64,000 bases of DNA from Rhodothalassium salexigens DSM 2132 (GCF_004341375.1 NZ_SLXO01000002.1:372001-436000); one strand, 5' to 3'; counted from the first letter of the stretch, positions 1 through 9,884 are shown. Made by a program: numbers and translations. The notes: a model not told the origin generated them from the letters alone.

Positions 1-2966
1 TGCGCGGCGAGGCCGAACCGCTGTCGGGCGGCGGCAAGTCTTCGGGGCTGATGAGCTTCCTCAAGATCGGCGACCGCGCGGCCGGCGCCATCAAGTCGGG
101 CGGCACCACCCGCCGGGCGGCCAAGATGGTGGTGGTCGACGTGGACCACCCCGATATCGAAGCCTATATCGACTGGAAGGTGATCGAAGAGCAGAAGGTG
201 GCCGCCCTGGTCAGCGGCTCCAAGCTGGCCAACAAGCACCTCAACGCGATCATGGCCGCCTGCCACCAGCACCAGGACGCGCTCGGCCAGGACGCCTTCG
301 AGCCCAAGCGCAACGCCGCGCTCAAGGCCGAGATCAAGGCCGCGCGCCAGGCGATGATTTCGGAAAACTACATCCAGCGGGTGATCCAGTTCGCCCAGCA
401 GGGCTTCACGTCGCTCGACTTCCCGACCTACAACACGGATTGGGATTCGGAAGCCTATGTGACCGTGTCGGGGCAGAACTCCAACAACTCGATCCGGGTC
501 ACCGACGACTTCATGCGCAAGGTGCAGAACCGCCAGCCGTGGGAGCTGAAGCGGCGCACCGACGGCGCGCTGGCCAAGACCGTCGACGCCGCCGAGCTGT
601 GGGACAAGGTGGGCAATGCCGCCTGGGCGTGCGCCGACCCGGGCATCCAGTTCCACACCACCATCAACGACTGGCACACCTGCCCCAAGTCGGGGCCGAT
701 CCGGGCCTCGAACCCGTGTTCGGAATACATGTTCCTGGACGACACGGCGTGCAATCTGGCGTCGCTCAACCTGATGCAGTTCCGCGCTGCCGACGGCGGC
801 TTCCAGACCGAAGCGTTCGCCCACGCCACCCGGCTGTGGACCATGGTGCTGGAAATCTCGGTGTTGATGGCGCAGTTCCCGTCGGCGCGCATCGCCGAGT
901 TGAGCTATCGCTACCGCACGCTCGGCCTGGGCTATGCCAATGTGGGCGGCCTGCTGATGTCGCTGGGCTATGGCTATGACAGCGACAAGGGCCGCGCGCT
1001 GTGCGGCGCGATCACCGCGCTGATGACCGGCACCGCCTACGCCACCTCGGCCGAGATGGCCGGCGAATTGGGCGCCTTCCCCGGCTACAAGCCCAACGCC
1101 CGGGACATGCTGCGGGTGATCCGCAACCACCGCCGGGCGGCCTATGGCCAGAACGACGGCTATGAGGCGCTGAACACCCCGCCGGTGCCGCTCGACCACA
1201 AGAACTGCCCCGACGCCGGCCTGCTCGCCGCCGCCACCACGGCGTGGGACAAGGCGCTGGAACTGGGCGAAAAGCACGGCTATCGCAACGCCCAGACGTC
1301 GGTGATCGCGCCGACCGGCACCATCGGCCTGGTGATGGACTGCGACACCACCGGCATCGAGCCCGACTTCGCCCTGGTCAAGTTCAAGAAGCTGGCCGGC
1401 GGCGGCTACTTCAAGATCATCAACCGGGTGGTGCCCCAGGCGCTCGGCGTGCTCGGCTACACCGAGCAGCAGATCGCCGAGATCGAGGCCTATGCGGTCG
1501 GCCATGGCAGCCTCAAGGACGCCCCGGGCATCGACCATGACGCGCTGCGCGCCAAGGGCTTCGGCCAGGAACAGATCGACGCCGTGGAAGGTGCGCTCGG
1601 CTCGGCCTTCGACATCAAGTTCGCGTTCAACCGCTGGACGCTCGGCGAAGGCTTCTGCAAGGGCACGCTGGGGCTGACCGACGCGCAGCTCAACGACTTC
1701 TCGTTCGACCTTCTGGCCGCCATCGGCTTCGAGCGCGACGCCATCGAGGCGGCCAATCTGCACGTCTGCGGGGCGATGACGCTGGAAGGCGCACCGCACA
1801 TCCGCGACGAGCATCTGGCGGTGTTCGACTGCGCCAATGCCTGCGGCAAGATCGGCCGGCGGGCGCTGAGCTGGGAAAGCCACATCCGCATGATGGCGGC
1901 GGCGCAACCGTTCATCTCGGGTGCCATTTCCAAGACCGTCAACATGGCCAATTCGGCCACCGTGGAAGACTGCCAAAAGGCGTATGAGTTGAGCTGGCGG
2001 CTGGCGGTCAAGGCCAATGCGCTCTATCGCGACGGCTCCAAGCTCAGCCAGCCGCTGTCGAGCGCGCTGCTCGACGACGCCGACCTGGTCGACGAGATGG
2101 AAGACGCGCCGGCCGGCCAACAGGCCAATATGTTGGCCGAACGGATCGTCGAGCGGATCGTCGAACGCCCGGCGGCGCGCAAGCGCCTGCCCGGCCGGCG
2201 CAAGGGCTATACCCAGAAAGCCACCGTCGGCGGCCACAAGGTCTATCTGCGCACCGGCGAGTATGACGACGGGTCGCTCGGCGAAATCTTCATCGACATG
2301 CACAAGGAAGGCGCCGCCTTCCGCAGCCTGATGAACAATTTCGCCATCGCGATCTCGATCGGCCTGCAATACGGCGTGCCGCTGGAGGAATATGTGGACG
2401 CGTTTACCTTCACCCGATTCGAACCGTTCGGTCAGGTGCAGGGCAATGACGCCATCAAGATGGCCACCTCGATCCTGGACTATCTGTTCCGCGAACTGGC
2501 GGTCAGCTATCTGGGCCGCACCGAACTGGCCCATGTGGACCTGGAAGACCTGCGCCACGACACCGTCGGCGACGCCACCCAGGAAGGGCTGCCCCTGCCC
2601 GCCGGCGATGCCGACGGCAGTGCGGCCGGTCTGGTCGGGCGCCAGGCGATCGACCGGATGATGGAATGGGCGTCGAACGGCTATGTGCGCTCCAACCTCT
2701 ATGTGCTGAACCCGCGCCAAACGCCGGCCAAGCACCAGCAGGTGAGCCGCGAGACCGCGCGAGCCGGCACCGACGGCACCGCCCAGGCGACCCTGTCGGT
2801 GAGCGAGACCAGCACCACGACCACCACCACCATGGAGGCCCAGGTGCAGGCGCGGCTCAAAGGCTATGAGGGCGACGCGTGCGGCGAATGCGGCAACTTC
2901 ACCCTGGTGCGCAACGGCACCTGCATGAAGTGCGACACCTGCGGCGCCACCTCGGGCTGCTCGTAA
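1..2966 (+). CDS. nrdJ: Adenosylcobalamin-dependent ribonucleotide reductase, C-terminal part (5' end outside window)
   Basis: Class II ribonucleotide reductase, which makes deoxyribonucleotides using a B12-derived radical and needs no oxygen. The reading frame is open from base 3, and the residues before the first ATG at 51 ([14 protein letters not shown]) already match the family, so that ATG is internal and the true start lies upstream. About 987 residues are visible; family members of this type are about 1,200 long. Recognisable stretches include [20 protein letters not shown] near the left edge, [20 protein letters not shown] at about residue 220, and a C-terminal zinc-ribbon-like tail (CGEC, CMKC) ending CGATSGCS, where the family carries its redox cysteines. 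A six-threonine run precedes that tail. A hairpin follows the stop. A cobalamin riboswitch, if present, would lie upstream of the window. Confidence 0.95.
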   Translation, partial: RGEAEPLSGGGKSSGLMSFLKIGDRAAGAIKSGGTTRRAAKMVVVDVDHPDIEAYIDWKVIEEQKVAALVSGSKLANKHLNAIMAACHQHQDALGQDAFEPKRNAALKAEIKAARQAMISENYIQRVIQFAQQGFTSLDFPTYNTDWDSEAYVTVSGQNSNNSIRVTDDFMRKVQNRQPWELKRRTDGALAKTVDAAELWDKVGNAAWACADPGIQFHTTINDWHTCPKSGPIRASNPCSEYMFLDDTACNLASLNLMQFRAADGGFQTEAFAHATRLWTMVLEISVLMAQFPSARIAELSYRYRTLGLGYANVGGLLMSLGYGYDSDKGRALCGAITALMTGTAYATSAEMAGELGAFPGYKPNARDMLRVIRNHRRAAYGQNDGYEALNTPPVPLDHKNCPDAGLLAAATTAWDKALELGEKHGYRNAQTSVIAPTGTIGLVMDCDTTGIEPDFALVKFKKLAGGGYFKIINRVVPQALGVLGYTEQQIAEIEAYAVGHGSLKDAPGIDHDALRAKGFGQEQIDAVEGALGSAFDIKFAFNRWTLGEGFCKGTLGLTDAQLNDFSFDLLAAIGFERDAIEAANLHVCGAMTLEGAPHIRDEHLAVFDCANACGKIGRRALSWESHIRMMAAAQPFISGAISKTVNMANSATVEDCQKAYELSWRLAVKANALYRDGSKLSQPLSSALLDDADLVDEMEDAPAGQQANMLAERIVERIVERPAARKRLPGRRKGYTQKATVGGHKVYLRTGEYDDGSLGEIFIDMHKEGAAFRSLMNNFAIAISIGLQYGVPLEEYVDAFTFTRFEPFGQVQGNDAIKMATSILDYLFRELAVSYLGRTELAHVDLEDLRHDTVGDATQEGLPLPAGDADGSAAGLVGRQAIDRMMEWASNGYVRSNLYVLNPRQTPAKHQQVSRETARAGTDGTAQATLSVSETSTTTTTTMEAQVQARLKGYEGDACGECGNFTLVRNGTCMKCDTCGATSGCS

Positions 2967-2974
2967 CCCCGATC

Positions 2975-3004
2975 CGGGCGGTGGGGGGCTCACCCCGCCG
3001 CCCG
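2975..3004 (+). terminator. GC-rich hairpin after nrdJ
   Basis: CGGGCGG (2975-2981) pairs with CCGCCCG (2998-3004), with an inner GGGG/CCCC. It lies 9 bases after the nrdJ stop. There is no clear T-run, so it may be a 3'-end stabilising hairpin rather than a classical intrinsic terminator. Confidence 0.4.
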
Positions 3005-3082
3005 AATTCCCGTTGCCCGTCTTGACCCGCCTCGGAGCGCGCCCGCATACTCGCCCGCGGCTCAGTAACAGGGATCGAAACG

Positions 3083-3919
3083 ATGGCCGAGGACAAGGAC
3101 AACAAACCCACCGGTGCTGACGGCGCCACCACCGCCAAATCGGCACAAGACGCACGGAAAGACGGCAAAAAGACCCAGACGGCCGGCACCCCCCCCCCCG
3201 CCGCCGAGGCGACCGCCCAGAAAACCGACGACAACGCCAAGCCCGCGGCACCGGCCAAGGGTACGGCCGCTGACAAGACCACCGAGGCAGCGCCGTCGAG
3301 CCAGTCGGCCAAGAGCGGCGCAACCACCAAGACATCGGGCAGCGACAAGCCGGCCCAACCGACGTCGGCCCCGCAGGCCAGCGCCGCCGAACCAGCCAAG
3401 GGCACACCGGCGGCCGGCGGCACCGCCGCTAAGGCGTCGGCCGATTCCGCCAAGAAAGGACCGACCGAGCGTCCCAAGGGCGAAACGACCGCCGCCGCAG
3501 CCCCCATCGGCGACACCGACACGACCGCCCAGGCTGCCGAACCGGCCAAGGGCATGGCCGCCAAGAGTGACGATGCACCGAAGCCCAGCGCCGGGTCGGC
3601 CAAGACCACCGGCACCGCGGACAGCCCCAGCAGCGCCGCCCCGACCGCCGCAGCCGGCGCCCCGGCCCCGGAAGGCCGCGCCAAGGAATTGCTGCTGCGC
3701 GCACTGCTGACCGCGCTGGCGGTTCTGCTCACCTACATCGCCTGGCTCGGCGCCACGGCGATTGCCATTCTTCAGTTCATCCTGACCGCCCTGCGCGGCA
3801 GCCCGCTCGACGATCTGAAAAAGGCCGGCCGTTGGCTGCGCGGCTATGGCAATCGCCTGTACCGCTATCTGTCCTTCGAAGCGGAGCATTTCCCGCTACC
3901 GGGCGAAGACGAGTACTGA
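3083..3919 (+). CDS. DUF4389 membrane protein with long low-complexity N-terminal region
   Basis: A 278-residue protein. The first ~195 residues are an Ala/Lys/Thr/Pro-rich, probably disordered segment built from loosely repeated AEPAKG/AAK blocks. The last ~80 residues hold a hydrophobic stretch (about 203-235, ALLTALAVLLTYIAWLGATA) followed by a DUF4389-like tail with the characteristic FEAEHFPLPGE ending. DUF4389 proteins are small inner-membrane proteins of unknown function; the usual members consist of little more than this C-terminal part, so the N-terminal extension is unusual. A run of nine C at 3189-3197 lies inside the extension. The ATG at 3083 has only a weak upstream GGGA. It is flanked by nrdJ upstream and a convergent gene downstream. 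Confidence 0.75.
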   Translation: MAEDKDNKPTGADGATTAKSAQDARKDGKKTQTAGTPPPAAEATAQKTDDNAKPAAPAKGTAADKTTEAAPSSQSAKSGATTKTSGSDKPAQPTSAPQASAAEPAKGTPAAGGTAAKASADSAKKGPTERPKGETTAAAAPIGDTDTTAQAAEPAKGMAAKSDDAPKPSAGSAKTTGTADSPSSAAPTAAAGAPAPEGRAKELLLRALLTALAVLLTYIAWLGATAIAILQFILTALRGSPLDDLKKAGRWLRGYGNRLYRYLSFEAEHFPLPGEDEY

Positions 3920-3951
3920 CCTCCAGGGCCTGGGATCACTCCCTGAAACCC

Positions 3952-4022
3952 GGCCCCTGAGACTTGGCCTCTGAGACTTGGCCCCTGACATGTGGGCCCT
4001 TAGACTGGGGCGCTTGAGACTG
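3952..4022. repeat. Imperfect 14-bp tandem repeat, about five units
   Basis: Units GGCCCCTGAGACTT (3952), GGCCTCTGAGACTT (3966), GGCCCCTGACATGT (3980), GGGCCCTTAGACTG (3994) and a 15-base fifth unit (4008). It sits in the 308-bp space between the convergent DUF4389 and DUF3168 genes. No other structure is apparent in 4023-4227. The repeat shows no coding function. Confidence 0.75.
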
Positions 4023-4227
4023 GGTCCGGAAACCGGACCGGCCCGTCACTCCCCGACCAATGGCCGGGGGGTGACGTTTCGGGGGCTGACCGGCGTCCAT
4101 CGGTGGGTCACCGGTGGGCCGGGTCGTGCACCCCACGATGGCGGGGCAATACCGACCCGGCGGTTGCGCGCTCCCTTGCGCTCGCTTCGCCCCGACCATG
4201 CCGCCCCCCGGACCGTGGCACCAACGG

Positions 4228-4749
4228 TCAGTCGTTGACCGTGAGCGCAAAGAAATCCACCGACCAAGCATAGGCGCCGCCGACAGGATCGCGGGTTTCG
4301 GCGCGTTCGAAGCGCATGTCGATCAGTGCCTGACCGGGCAGCGGCAGGTCGCAATCGTGCAACACCGCGATCACCGTACGGCGCAGCGCCTCCACCTCGG
4401 CCGCCGATCGCGCCCGGCCGCTGATGCGCACATCATGCTCCTGACCGTCGAAGGTGGCGCTGTGCCAGCGCCGGACGCCGCGAACGGCCACGCGCACCGA
4501 GCCCAGATCCGGCGCCGACCAGGTCTGGGACATCTCCGCCACCGCCAGGGCCTCGGGCCCGTCGGCGCACCGCCGCCCGTCGTGCCCATCATGCCCGTCG
4601 TGCCCGGCCGACGCCGCGCCATCGCCTGCGCCGTCCACCCGCATCGGCCCGATCCGCTCGGCACCGCCCACCAGACCGACCAATTCGGCCGATTGCGCCA
4701 GACGCGCCACGACCGCCCGGGTCAAAGGCTTGCCAACATCCTTCCACAT
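4228..4749 (-). CDS. DUF3168 (phage tail-completion / gene-transfer-agent type) protein
   Basis: A 173-residue protein when started at ATG 4749, which has a strong GGGAGG ribosome site 6 bases upstream; longer versions reaching 4872 lack one. The N-terminus (LTRAVVARLAQSAELVGLVGG) and the C-terminal half (ISGRARSAAEVEALRRTVIA, then LIDMRFERAETRD and a final aromatic strand) match the layout of DUF3168 proteins, which act at the head-tail junction of siphophages and of alphaproteobacterial gene transfer agents. The middle carries a (HDG)3 insertion encoded by a 9-bp triplication. No other tail, head or packaging gene is nearby, so this is an isolated relic or a domesticated gene. The family call is moderately sure. 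Confidence 0.6.
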   Translation of the reverse strand: MWKDVGKPLTRAVVARLAQSAELVGLVGGAERIGPMRVDGAGDGAASAGHDGHDGHDGRRCADGPEALAVAEMSQTWSAPDLGSVRVAVRGVRRWHSATFDGQEHDVRISGRARSAAEVEALRRTVIAVLHDCDLPLPGQALIDMRFERAETRDPVGGAYAWSVDFFALTVND

Positions 4750-4859
4750 GATGTCCTCCCGAAATCCGCCGTCGGACGGGGGCGACCCGGACCGCGCGGC
4801 GTGCAGAGCCCGCCATCGGTCAAACCGAGTCGGGCGGCGAAAGCGATCGCAGATATAGC

Positions 4860-4899
4860 CAATATGGTACATTTATAGTATCCAACGTGTCAATATGGT
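4860..4899. promoter_or_regulatory. Paired 9-bp direct repeats upstream of the DUF3168 gene
   Basis: CAATATGGT occurs at 4860-4868 and again at 4891-4899, exactly 31 bp apart (about three helical turns), in a markedly AT-rich island upstream of the DUF3168 start. Between them is a near-palindrome (GGTAC...GTATCC). This is a plausible operator/promoter zone, possibly read by the neighbouring S24 repressor; no direct evidence. Confidence 0.4.
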
Positions 4900-5081
4900 T
4901 TTACGCGCGAGGCGAGTATGACCAGCGCGGCCGGACCGCTCGCGCGCATGATCATCATGGAGAAACCTGCGGGCAAAGCCGCCGCCGCACCGCCGCCGCC
5001 GCTTCCGAAATCCTCCGTCCACCGGCCTTCAAGGGGGGGCTGAAACCAACCAGGGTCATTGTAGGGTGGTCCTTTTATTGC

Positions 5082-5103
5082 GACTATAGGTCGTGTCTTA
5101 GTC
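5082..5103. promoter_or_regulatory. GACTA-N12-TAGTC inverted repeat upstream of the S24 gene
   Basis: GACTA (5082-5086) and TAGTC (5099-5103) form an inverted repeat in an AT-rich stretch about 80 bases before the S24 repressor start. The spacing and location suit an autoregulatory repressor site. Of the 432-bp gap 4750-5181, the rest shows only AT-rich promoter-like sequence. Confidence 0.3.
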
Positions 5104-5181
5104 TATCTACACGCACGAACTTTTCAACAAAAAATCCTATTACACTCCTATCAGTGGATCGAAACACACCAGAGAGGCGGA

Positions 5182-5862
5182 ATGGCCATGCGGATTGAAC
5201 TGATCGACGCGGCATCGCGGCGCGCGCGGGCGCGATTGGAGGAACTGGTCCTCAGCCGCGACGGCGAGACCTATGCGTCGGTATCGAAGCTGTTGAAACG
5301 CAACCACGCCTATGTGCAGCAGCACATAACGCGCGGCACGCCAAAGTTTTTATCGACTGAAGACGCGACGGCCGTCGCACGCTATTTCGGCATTCCCGCA
5401 CGCGATCTGTTGCCGCCGCTCCCCGCGGCCGGCGAGCGCCCGCAGGGGGGCACCCTGCCGGTGGCGACCTGCGCGAACGGGACAGCCAATGGGCCGCCCC
5501 TTACCGGCTACATCGAAGTCCCTATGGATTTCCTATTTTTGGGCGAGGGTGTCGAGACGGAGGCGCTTTGCGCCCTACGCGTCATGGGCGATTCGATGAT
5601 CCCCACACTGCTTCCAGGCGACTATGTGATCTTCGAACGTCGGGCGGTATGGGCCGCCGAGGACCGAGGGTCGGGCCTGACCGATGCCTTGTTCGTCCTG
5701 GTCATCGGCGGACAGTGGCAGGTGCGGCGGGTCCAATGCGATCCACGCAGCGGCGCAATCACCATCCGCGCCGACAACGCCGCCTACCCGCCCTGGCACG
5801 ACGCCGATCTGGCGCAGGTCCACGTGGGCGGCCGCGTGATCTGGGCCGGCAAGCGGCTTTAG
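5182..5862 (+). CDS. S24-family (LexA/CI-like) transcriptional repressor
   Basis: A 226-residue protein with an N-terminal DNA-binding region ([20 protein letters not shown], about 35-55) and a C-terminal S24 peptidase fold. The nucleophile motif is intact ([14 protein letters not shown], about 134-147). The expected general-base lysine motif reads QWQVRRVQ, so the usual V-K-R lysine is replaced by arginine; self-cleavage may be lost or altered. Such proteins normally repress phage or SOS-type genes until RecA-triggered cleavage. The AT-rich upstream region and the phage-like DUF3168 gene point to mobile-element ancestry. Its stop overlaps the convergent thyA stop by 4 bases. Confidence 0.8.
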   Translation: MAMRIELIDAASRRARARLEELVLSRDGETYASVSKLLKRNHAYVQQHITRGTPKFLSTEDATAVARYFGIPARDLLPPLPAAGERPQGGTLPVATCANGTANGPPLTGYIEVPMDFLFLGEGVETEALCALRVMGDSMIPTLLPGDYVIFERRAVWAAEDRGSGLTDALFVLVIGGQWQVRRVQCDPRSGAITIRADNAAYPPWHDADLAQVHVGGRVIWAGKRL

Positions 5863-6653
5863 ACCGCGATCGGCGCCTTGATCGCCGGATGGGGGTCATA
5901 GCCGACGAGCGCGATATCCTCGAAGCGAAAGGCGAACAGGTCGCAAATCTCGGGGCTGAGACGGAGGCGCGGCAGGGGCCGGGGCGTGCGGCTCAGTTGC
6001 AGATCCGCCTGCTCGATATGGTTGGCGTAGAGATGGGCGTCGCCGAAGCTGTGGATGAAATCGCCGACGCCCAGACCGGTCACCTGCGCGATCATGTGGG
6101 TGAGCAAGGCATAGCTGGCAATGTTGAACGGCACGCCGAGAAAGACGTCGGCGGAGCGTTGATAGAGCTGGCAACTCAAGCGCCCCTCGGCGACGTAGAA
6201 CTGAAACAGACAATGGCACGGCGGCAGCGCCATCCGGTCCACATCGGCGGGGTTCCAGGCGCTGACCACCAACCGACGCGAGTGCGGGTTGCGGCGGATT
6301 TGGTCGACCACACCGGCGATCTGGTCGATCACCCGGCCATCGGCCGTTTCCCAGCGCCGCCACTGCTTGCCATAGACCGGCCCCAGATCGCCCCGGGCGT
6401 CGGCCCATTCGTCCCAGATGGTCACTCCATGGTCACGCAGATACCCGATATTGGTGTCGCCGGCCAGGAACCACAGCAATTCGTGAATGATCGAACGCAG
6501 ATGCAGCTTCTTGGTGGTGACCACCGGAAAGCCATCGCCCAGGTCGAAGCGCATCTGGTGACCGAACACCGAATAGGTCCCCACGCCGGTGCGATCGGAG
6601 CGGTAGACGCCGGTCTCGCGCACCCGGCGCAACAGGTCGTGATACTGATCCAT
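5859..6653 (-). CDS. thyA: Thymidylate synthase
   Basis: Converts dUMP to dTMP with methylene-tetrahydrofolate. The ATG at 6653 has GGAAGG 8 bases upstream and gives 264 residues, the same length as the E. coli enzyme; an upstream TTG at 6668 is less likely. Visible motifs are the folate/phosphate loop [14 protein letters not shown], the catalytic cysteine in [11 protein letters not shown], and the dUMP-binding [16 protein letters not shown]. The C-terminus ends APIAV as in the family. No dihydrofolate reductase gene, the usual partner, is next to it. It converges with the S24 gene with overlapping stops. Confidence 0.97.
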   Translation of the reverse strand: MDQYHDLLRRVRETGVYRSDRTGVGTYSVFGHQMRFDLGDGFPVVTTKKLHLRSIIHELLWFLAGDTNIGYLRDHGVTIWDEWADARGDLGPVYGKQWRRWETADGRVIDQIAGVVDQIRRNPHSRRLVVSAWNPADVDRMALPPCHCLFQFYVAEGRLSCQLYQRSADVFLGVPFNIASYALLTHMIAQVTGLGVGDFIHSFGDAHLYANHIEQADLQLSRTPRPLPRLRLSPEICDLFAFRFEDIALVGYDPHPAIKAPIAV

Positions 6654-6804
6654 GGGGGTCCCTTCCAACTGCCCAGCGAACGCAATGGCGGCGCACTCTA
6701 TAGCGTTTCACGGTCGGATTGAAACGCCCATGCCGGCAAACGCCACCGCCCCCGCCCATGCCGGCCGCCCGGCCCCCTGACCCACCGACAAGCGGCCGGC
6801 GCGG

Positions 6805-7746
6805 TCAGGCGGCCCCCGCTTCCTCGCCCCGGGCGAGGCGATCCCATACCGGGTCGGGGCCGAAACGCACGGCGAGAAAATCGATGAACGCCCGCACCTT
6901 GGCCGACAGATGACGGGTCGGCGGATAGACCGCCTGGACCACCGCCGGCGGCGGCGCCCAGCCGGGCAAGGCGGGGACCAACCGACCGGCGGCCAGATCG
7001 TCGGCGATGGCGAATGTGGGCATGAGCGCCAGCCCCAGACCATCGCGAGCGGCACAGCGGATGACATCGCCATTGTTGGCGACCAGCGGCCCGGCGACGC
7101 GCACGACGCTGCGCCGGGGCGGGTCGTCGGCGGTTTCAAGGGTCCATTCGGCGGCCCCGCGCCGACCTTTGTACAACAGGCAGGCATGGTCGGTCAGCGC
7201 CTCCGGTCCGGCCGGCATCCCGCGGGCGTCGAGATAGTCGGGCGCTGCCACCACGGCCAGCCGGGCCGGCGCCAATTGCCGCGCGATCATTCCCATATCG
7301 GTCAGCGCGCCGATCCGGATCGCCAGATCATAGCCCTCGTCGACGATGTCCACGAACCGGTCGCTGAGGTCCAGATCCACCACCACCTCGGGATAGGCAC
7401 GACAGAACGCCGCCAGAGCCGGCGCCACATGCAAGGTTCCGAAGGTAAGCGCCGCATTGACCCGCAGTCGCCCCCGCGGCGCCGCCCGCAAGCTGCGCAC
7501 CGCGGCGTCGGCCTCGTCCAAATCGTCCAGAAGGCGCCGGCACCGCTCGGCATAGGCGCGGCCTTCGTCGGTCAGACGCACCTGACGGGTGGTCCGGTGC
7601 ACCAGTTTGACGCCCAGATGGTCCTCAAGCGCCGTGACCTGCTTCGACACCGCCGATTTGGACACCCCCAGACGACGTGCCGCCTCGGTAAAGCCGGCCA
7701 CGTCCGCCACCCGCAAAAAGACCCGGATTGCCGTGAGTTGATCCAT
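6805..7746 (-). CDS. LysR-family transcriptional regulator
   Basis: A 313-residue regulator with an N-terminal winged helix (TAIRVFLRVADVAGFTEAAR, then LGVSKSAVSKQVTALEDHLG) and a LysR substrate-binding domain. The sequence resembles the large group of DsdC/PgrR-like regulators with the VHRTTR motif after the helix. The target and effector cannot be told. No divergent gene adjoins it; the next gene upstream is in the same direction, beyond a 484-bp gap that holds a candidate small RNA on the opposite strand. The LysR-proximal part of that gap (7747-7899) shows nothing recognisable. Confidence 0.9.
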   Translation of the reverse strand: MDQLTAIRVFLRVADVAGFTEAARRLGVSKSAVSKQVTALEDHLGVKLVHRTTRQVRLTDEGRAYAERCRRLLDDLDEADAAVRSLRAAPRGRLRVNAALTFGTLHVAPALAAFCRAYPEVVVDLDLSDRFVDIVDEGYDLAIRIGALTDMGMIARQLAPARLAVVAAPDYLDARGMPAGPEALTDHACLLYKGRRGAAEWTLETADDPPRRSVVRVAGPLVANNGDVIRCAARDGLGLALMPTFAIADDLAAGRLVPALPGWAPPPAVVQAVYPPTRHLSAKVRAFIDFLAVRFGPDPVWDRLARGEEAGAA

Positions 7747-7899
7747 GCGTTCCTCGCCGCCGGCCGCTGCGCCTCAGGCCGGCACCCCACCATGGCAAGG
7801 CCGCGCAACGGCCGCAAGGCGGACCAGCCGGCGCGCCGTCGAACCTCAGCGCCGCCGACCATGATCCGGCCGCGCCGCTCGATGCGCAGATGGCGCCTT

Positions 7900-7929
7900 T
7901 TGACAAAAGCTTGCCTAAAACGGCAATAT
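7900..7929 (+). promoter_or_regulatory. Sigma70-type promoter for the candidate small RNA
   Basis: Perfect -35 box TTGACA (7900-7905), an 18-bp spacer and a -10-like CAATAT (7924-7929). Transcription would begin near 7936, between genes, and run to a strong terminator at 8012-8040. Confidence 0.5.
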
Positions 7930-7935
7930 AGCAAA

Positions 7936-8042
7936 TCACGTGAACTATTTTTTAATACTTTCCCGGCATAAGGGAGGATAACGACGTTGTCGTTTCTTCC
8001 CTGAACCTGGGCCGCGCCGGAAACGGTGCGGCTTTTTTTTGC
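7936..8042 (+). ncRNA. Candidate intergenic small RNA (about 105 nt)
   Basis: A free-standing transcription unit is predicted: the promoter at 7900-7929; a stem-loop with outer AGGGA/TCCCT and inner AACGAC/GTCGTT at about 7970-8003; then an intrinsic terminator CCGCGCC-GGAAAC-GGTGCGG followed by eight T. The first hairpin hides an AGGGAGG sequence, and an in-frame TTG-start five-codon ORF (7987-8004) sits behind it, possibly by chance. It does not match tmRNA, SRP RNA, 6S RNA or RNase P RNA. Bases 8043-8230 downstream show nothing recognisable. Confidence 0.45.
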
Positions 8043-8230
8043 TCCCGGCGAGGCGCTGCCGGGGTCGGGTGGTTGCCTCGCATGGCACGCCGCCGCGCGC
8101 CGCTCGAAGACCGCAGAGGCGCGGCATCACGGGCGGGCTGATCGCCAAACCACGCTCTCCGAGGCGATCGCGGCCTTTGTCGCGGCCAATCCGGATCATC
8201 GCCGCAGACCCAGAGTGGCCGACAGGGACG

Positions 8231-9679
8231 CTATCGGGCGCCCGCGGCGGCCGGGCGGTGAGCCCGGCCGGTGGCCGGCACCGGGGCGGGAGACCGGCGG
8301 GCCGGGCCGTCATCGTGACGGCGGCCGCGGCGCTGCAACTTGTCGATGAAGCCCGCCATGCTGCGGTTCAACTGGTCGGACCGGGTGGCGAGCAGATCGG
8401 CGGCCTCCTGCATGGTTTGCGCCGCCCCCCGGGTGGCATCGGCGTCGCCGGCCATGCTTTCGATATCGGCCGAGACCGTCGTGGTGCCGTTGGCCGCTTC
8501 GGACACGTTGCGAGCGATTTCCTGAGACGCGGACGTCTGTTCTTCGACCGCCCCCGAGACCGCCATCGCCATTTCGGTCACGCCCTCGACCGCCTGGGCC
8601 ACCTGATCGATATGGCCGACGGTGGCGCGGGTCGCCTGGTTCATGGTCGTCAGACGCCGATGGATATCCTCGGCCGATTGCGCGCTGCGCTTGGCCAAGG
8701 TCTTGACCTCGCCCGCGACGACCGCGAAGCCGCGGCCGGCCTCGCCGGCGCGCGCCGCCTCGATGGTCGCGTTGAGCGCAAGCAAATTGGTCTGGTCGGC
8801 GATCGACTTGATCAGGTCGAGCGCCGCCGTCATGGCGTCGGCGGACTGGGTCAGTTCCTCCACCTGACCGCGTGCCGCCCGGGCCGCCTCGTCCGCCTCG
8901 CGGGTTCGGCGGTGAGCATTGTCGGTTTGGGCGGCGACCTCGGCGATGGCGGTGGACAACTCTTCGGCGGCCGACGCCACCGCCTGGACATTGGCCGACG
9001 CCTGCGTGACCGCCGACGCGCCGCTTTGCGCCCGGGCCGAGGTTCGGTCGGCGCCCGCCAACAGGGTCCGGCTGCTGTCGTTCACCTGCTTGATGGTATG
9101 ACCCAGTTCATCGACCAAGGCCCGGACATCCGACTCGAAATCGGCCACCAATTGCGCCACCCGGGCGTCGTCGGCGGCCTGATCGGCCTCGAAATAGACC
9201 GAGATCGACAGGTCCATGTCGAGCATCACCGCCTTCTGCAACGATGCCTGCAGGCGGCCGAGGCGCCCAGGTTCATCGCCGAAGGCTTCGGCGAGGGCGG
9301 CCTGGACCCAGGTGAGCATGTGGCTGTAGCCGCCGATGTACCAACGCGGTTCAAGGCCGATCTTCTGGTGCACGCGGCCGATGACGGTGCAGCGTTGCGC
9401 GTATTCCTCGTCCAACTTGCCATCGAACAAATAGCGCATCCAATGGCGCTGCTGGGCGTTGCGGGCCCGGCGACCAATGCCGTCATCGGCGAACATGGCG
9501 TCGAGTTCCGGGACGCTGCGGACATGGACATAGAAGGCGTCGAGCATCTCCTCCATGATCGGTTCGATCACCGGGCGCATGGCCCTCAGATCGGCCAGAG
9601 CGCGGTCGTCGATCATCAGAAACGCTTTTCGACGGGCCAAGTCGGTCTCGAAAACGGGATCGCTTGACAATTGTTGCAT
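8231..9679 (-). CDS. Globin-coupled methyl-accepting chemotaxis protein (soluble)
   Basis: A 482-residue cytosolic chemoreceptor of the HemAT type. Residues about 15-165 form a protoglobin sensor domain; the proximal haem histidine lies in [20 protein letters not shown]. Residues about 190-450 are the coiled-coil signalling domain with the hairpin tip [20 protein letters not shown] and [10 protein letters not shown]. There are no transmembrane segments and no HAMP domain. It should sense oxygen or another haem ligand and signal through CheW/CheA, none of which are nearby. The start at ATG 9679 is preferred over a TTG 16 codons upstream. The C-terminal tail is Arg/Pro/Ala-rich without an obvious CheR pentapeptide. 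A palindrome lies about 70 bp upstream. Confidence 0.9.
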   Translation of the reverse strand: MQQLSSDPVFETDLARRKAFLMIDDRALADLRAMRPVIEPIMEEMLDAFYVHVRSVPELDAMFADDGIGRRARNAQQRHWMRYLFDGKLDEEYAQRCTVIGRVHQKIGLEPRWYIGGYSHMLTWVQAALAEAFGDEPGRLGRLQASLQKAVMLDMDLSISVYFEADQAADDARVAQLVADFESDVRALVDELGHTIKQVNDSSRTLLAGADRTSARAQSGASAVTQASANVQAVASAAEELSTAIAEVAAQTDNAHRRTREADEAARAARGQVEELTQSADAMTAALDLIKSIADQTNLLALNATIEAARAGEAGRGFAVVAGEVKTLAKRSAQSAEDIHRRLTTMNQATRATVGHIDQVAQAVEGVTEMAMAVSGAVEEQTSASQEIARNVSEAANGTTTVSADIESMAGDADATRGAAQTMQEAADLLATRSDQLNRSMAGFIDKLQRRGRRHDDGPARRSPAPVPATGRAHRPAAAGAR

Positions 9680-9747
9680 TGCAGAGGGTTTCCCTTTGGC
9701 ACTGCCCTTTTCAAGACAGCCGCACAAAAATGATCAGCCATAAGAAT

Positions 9748-9765
9748 GGTAAATCGATATTTACC
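9748..9765. promoter_or_regulatory. Palindromic operator-like site upstream of the chemoreceptor
   Basis: GGTAAAT-CGAT-ATTTACC, a perfect 7-bp inverted repeat with a 4-bp centre, 69-86 bp upstream of the chemoreceptor start in an AT-rich region. A TATAAT lies nearby at 9779-9784. A likely regulator-binding site. The rest of 9766-10059 holds only a terminator. Confidence 0.5.
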
Positions 9766-9884
9766 AGACTCACAGCCTATAATAGAAAAAAACCCCTTAA
9801 ACTATACTTAAATCAAGATTGTCGCAGTCCGGTTTTGCGTCCATTCATGGCGATTTCGGGTGGCTTTGTCACACCGAAGCACCA

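Noticed and set aside
4560-4620. 9-bp triplication giving (HDG)3 in the DUF3168 gene
   Set aside because: A simple in-frame repeat within a linker; not a separate element or metal site that can be supported.
7987-8004. Five-codon TTG-start ORF inside the candidate small RNA
   Set aside because: The ribosome-site-like AGGGAGG is part of a hairpin and the ORF is too short to support; recorded only as a detail of the RNA.
8039-9667. A 542-codon open frame on the plus strand
   Set aside because: It is antisense to the chemoreceptor, which has clear domains. Its translation is His/Gly/Arg-rich shadow sequence typical of GC-rich DNA.
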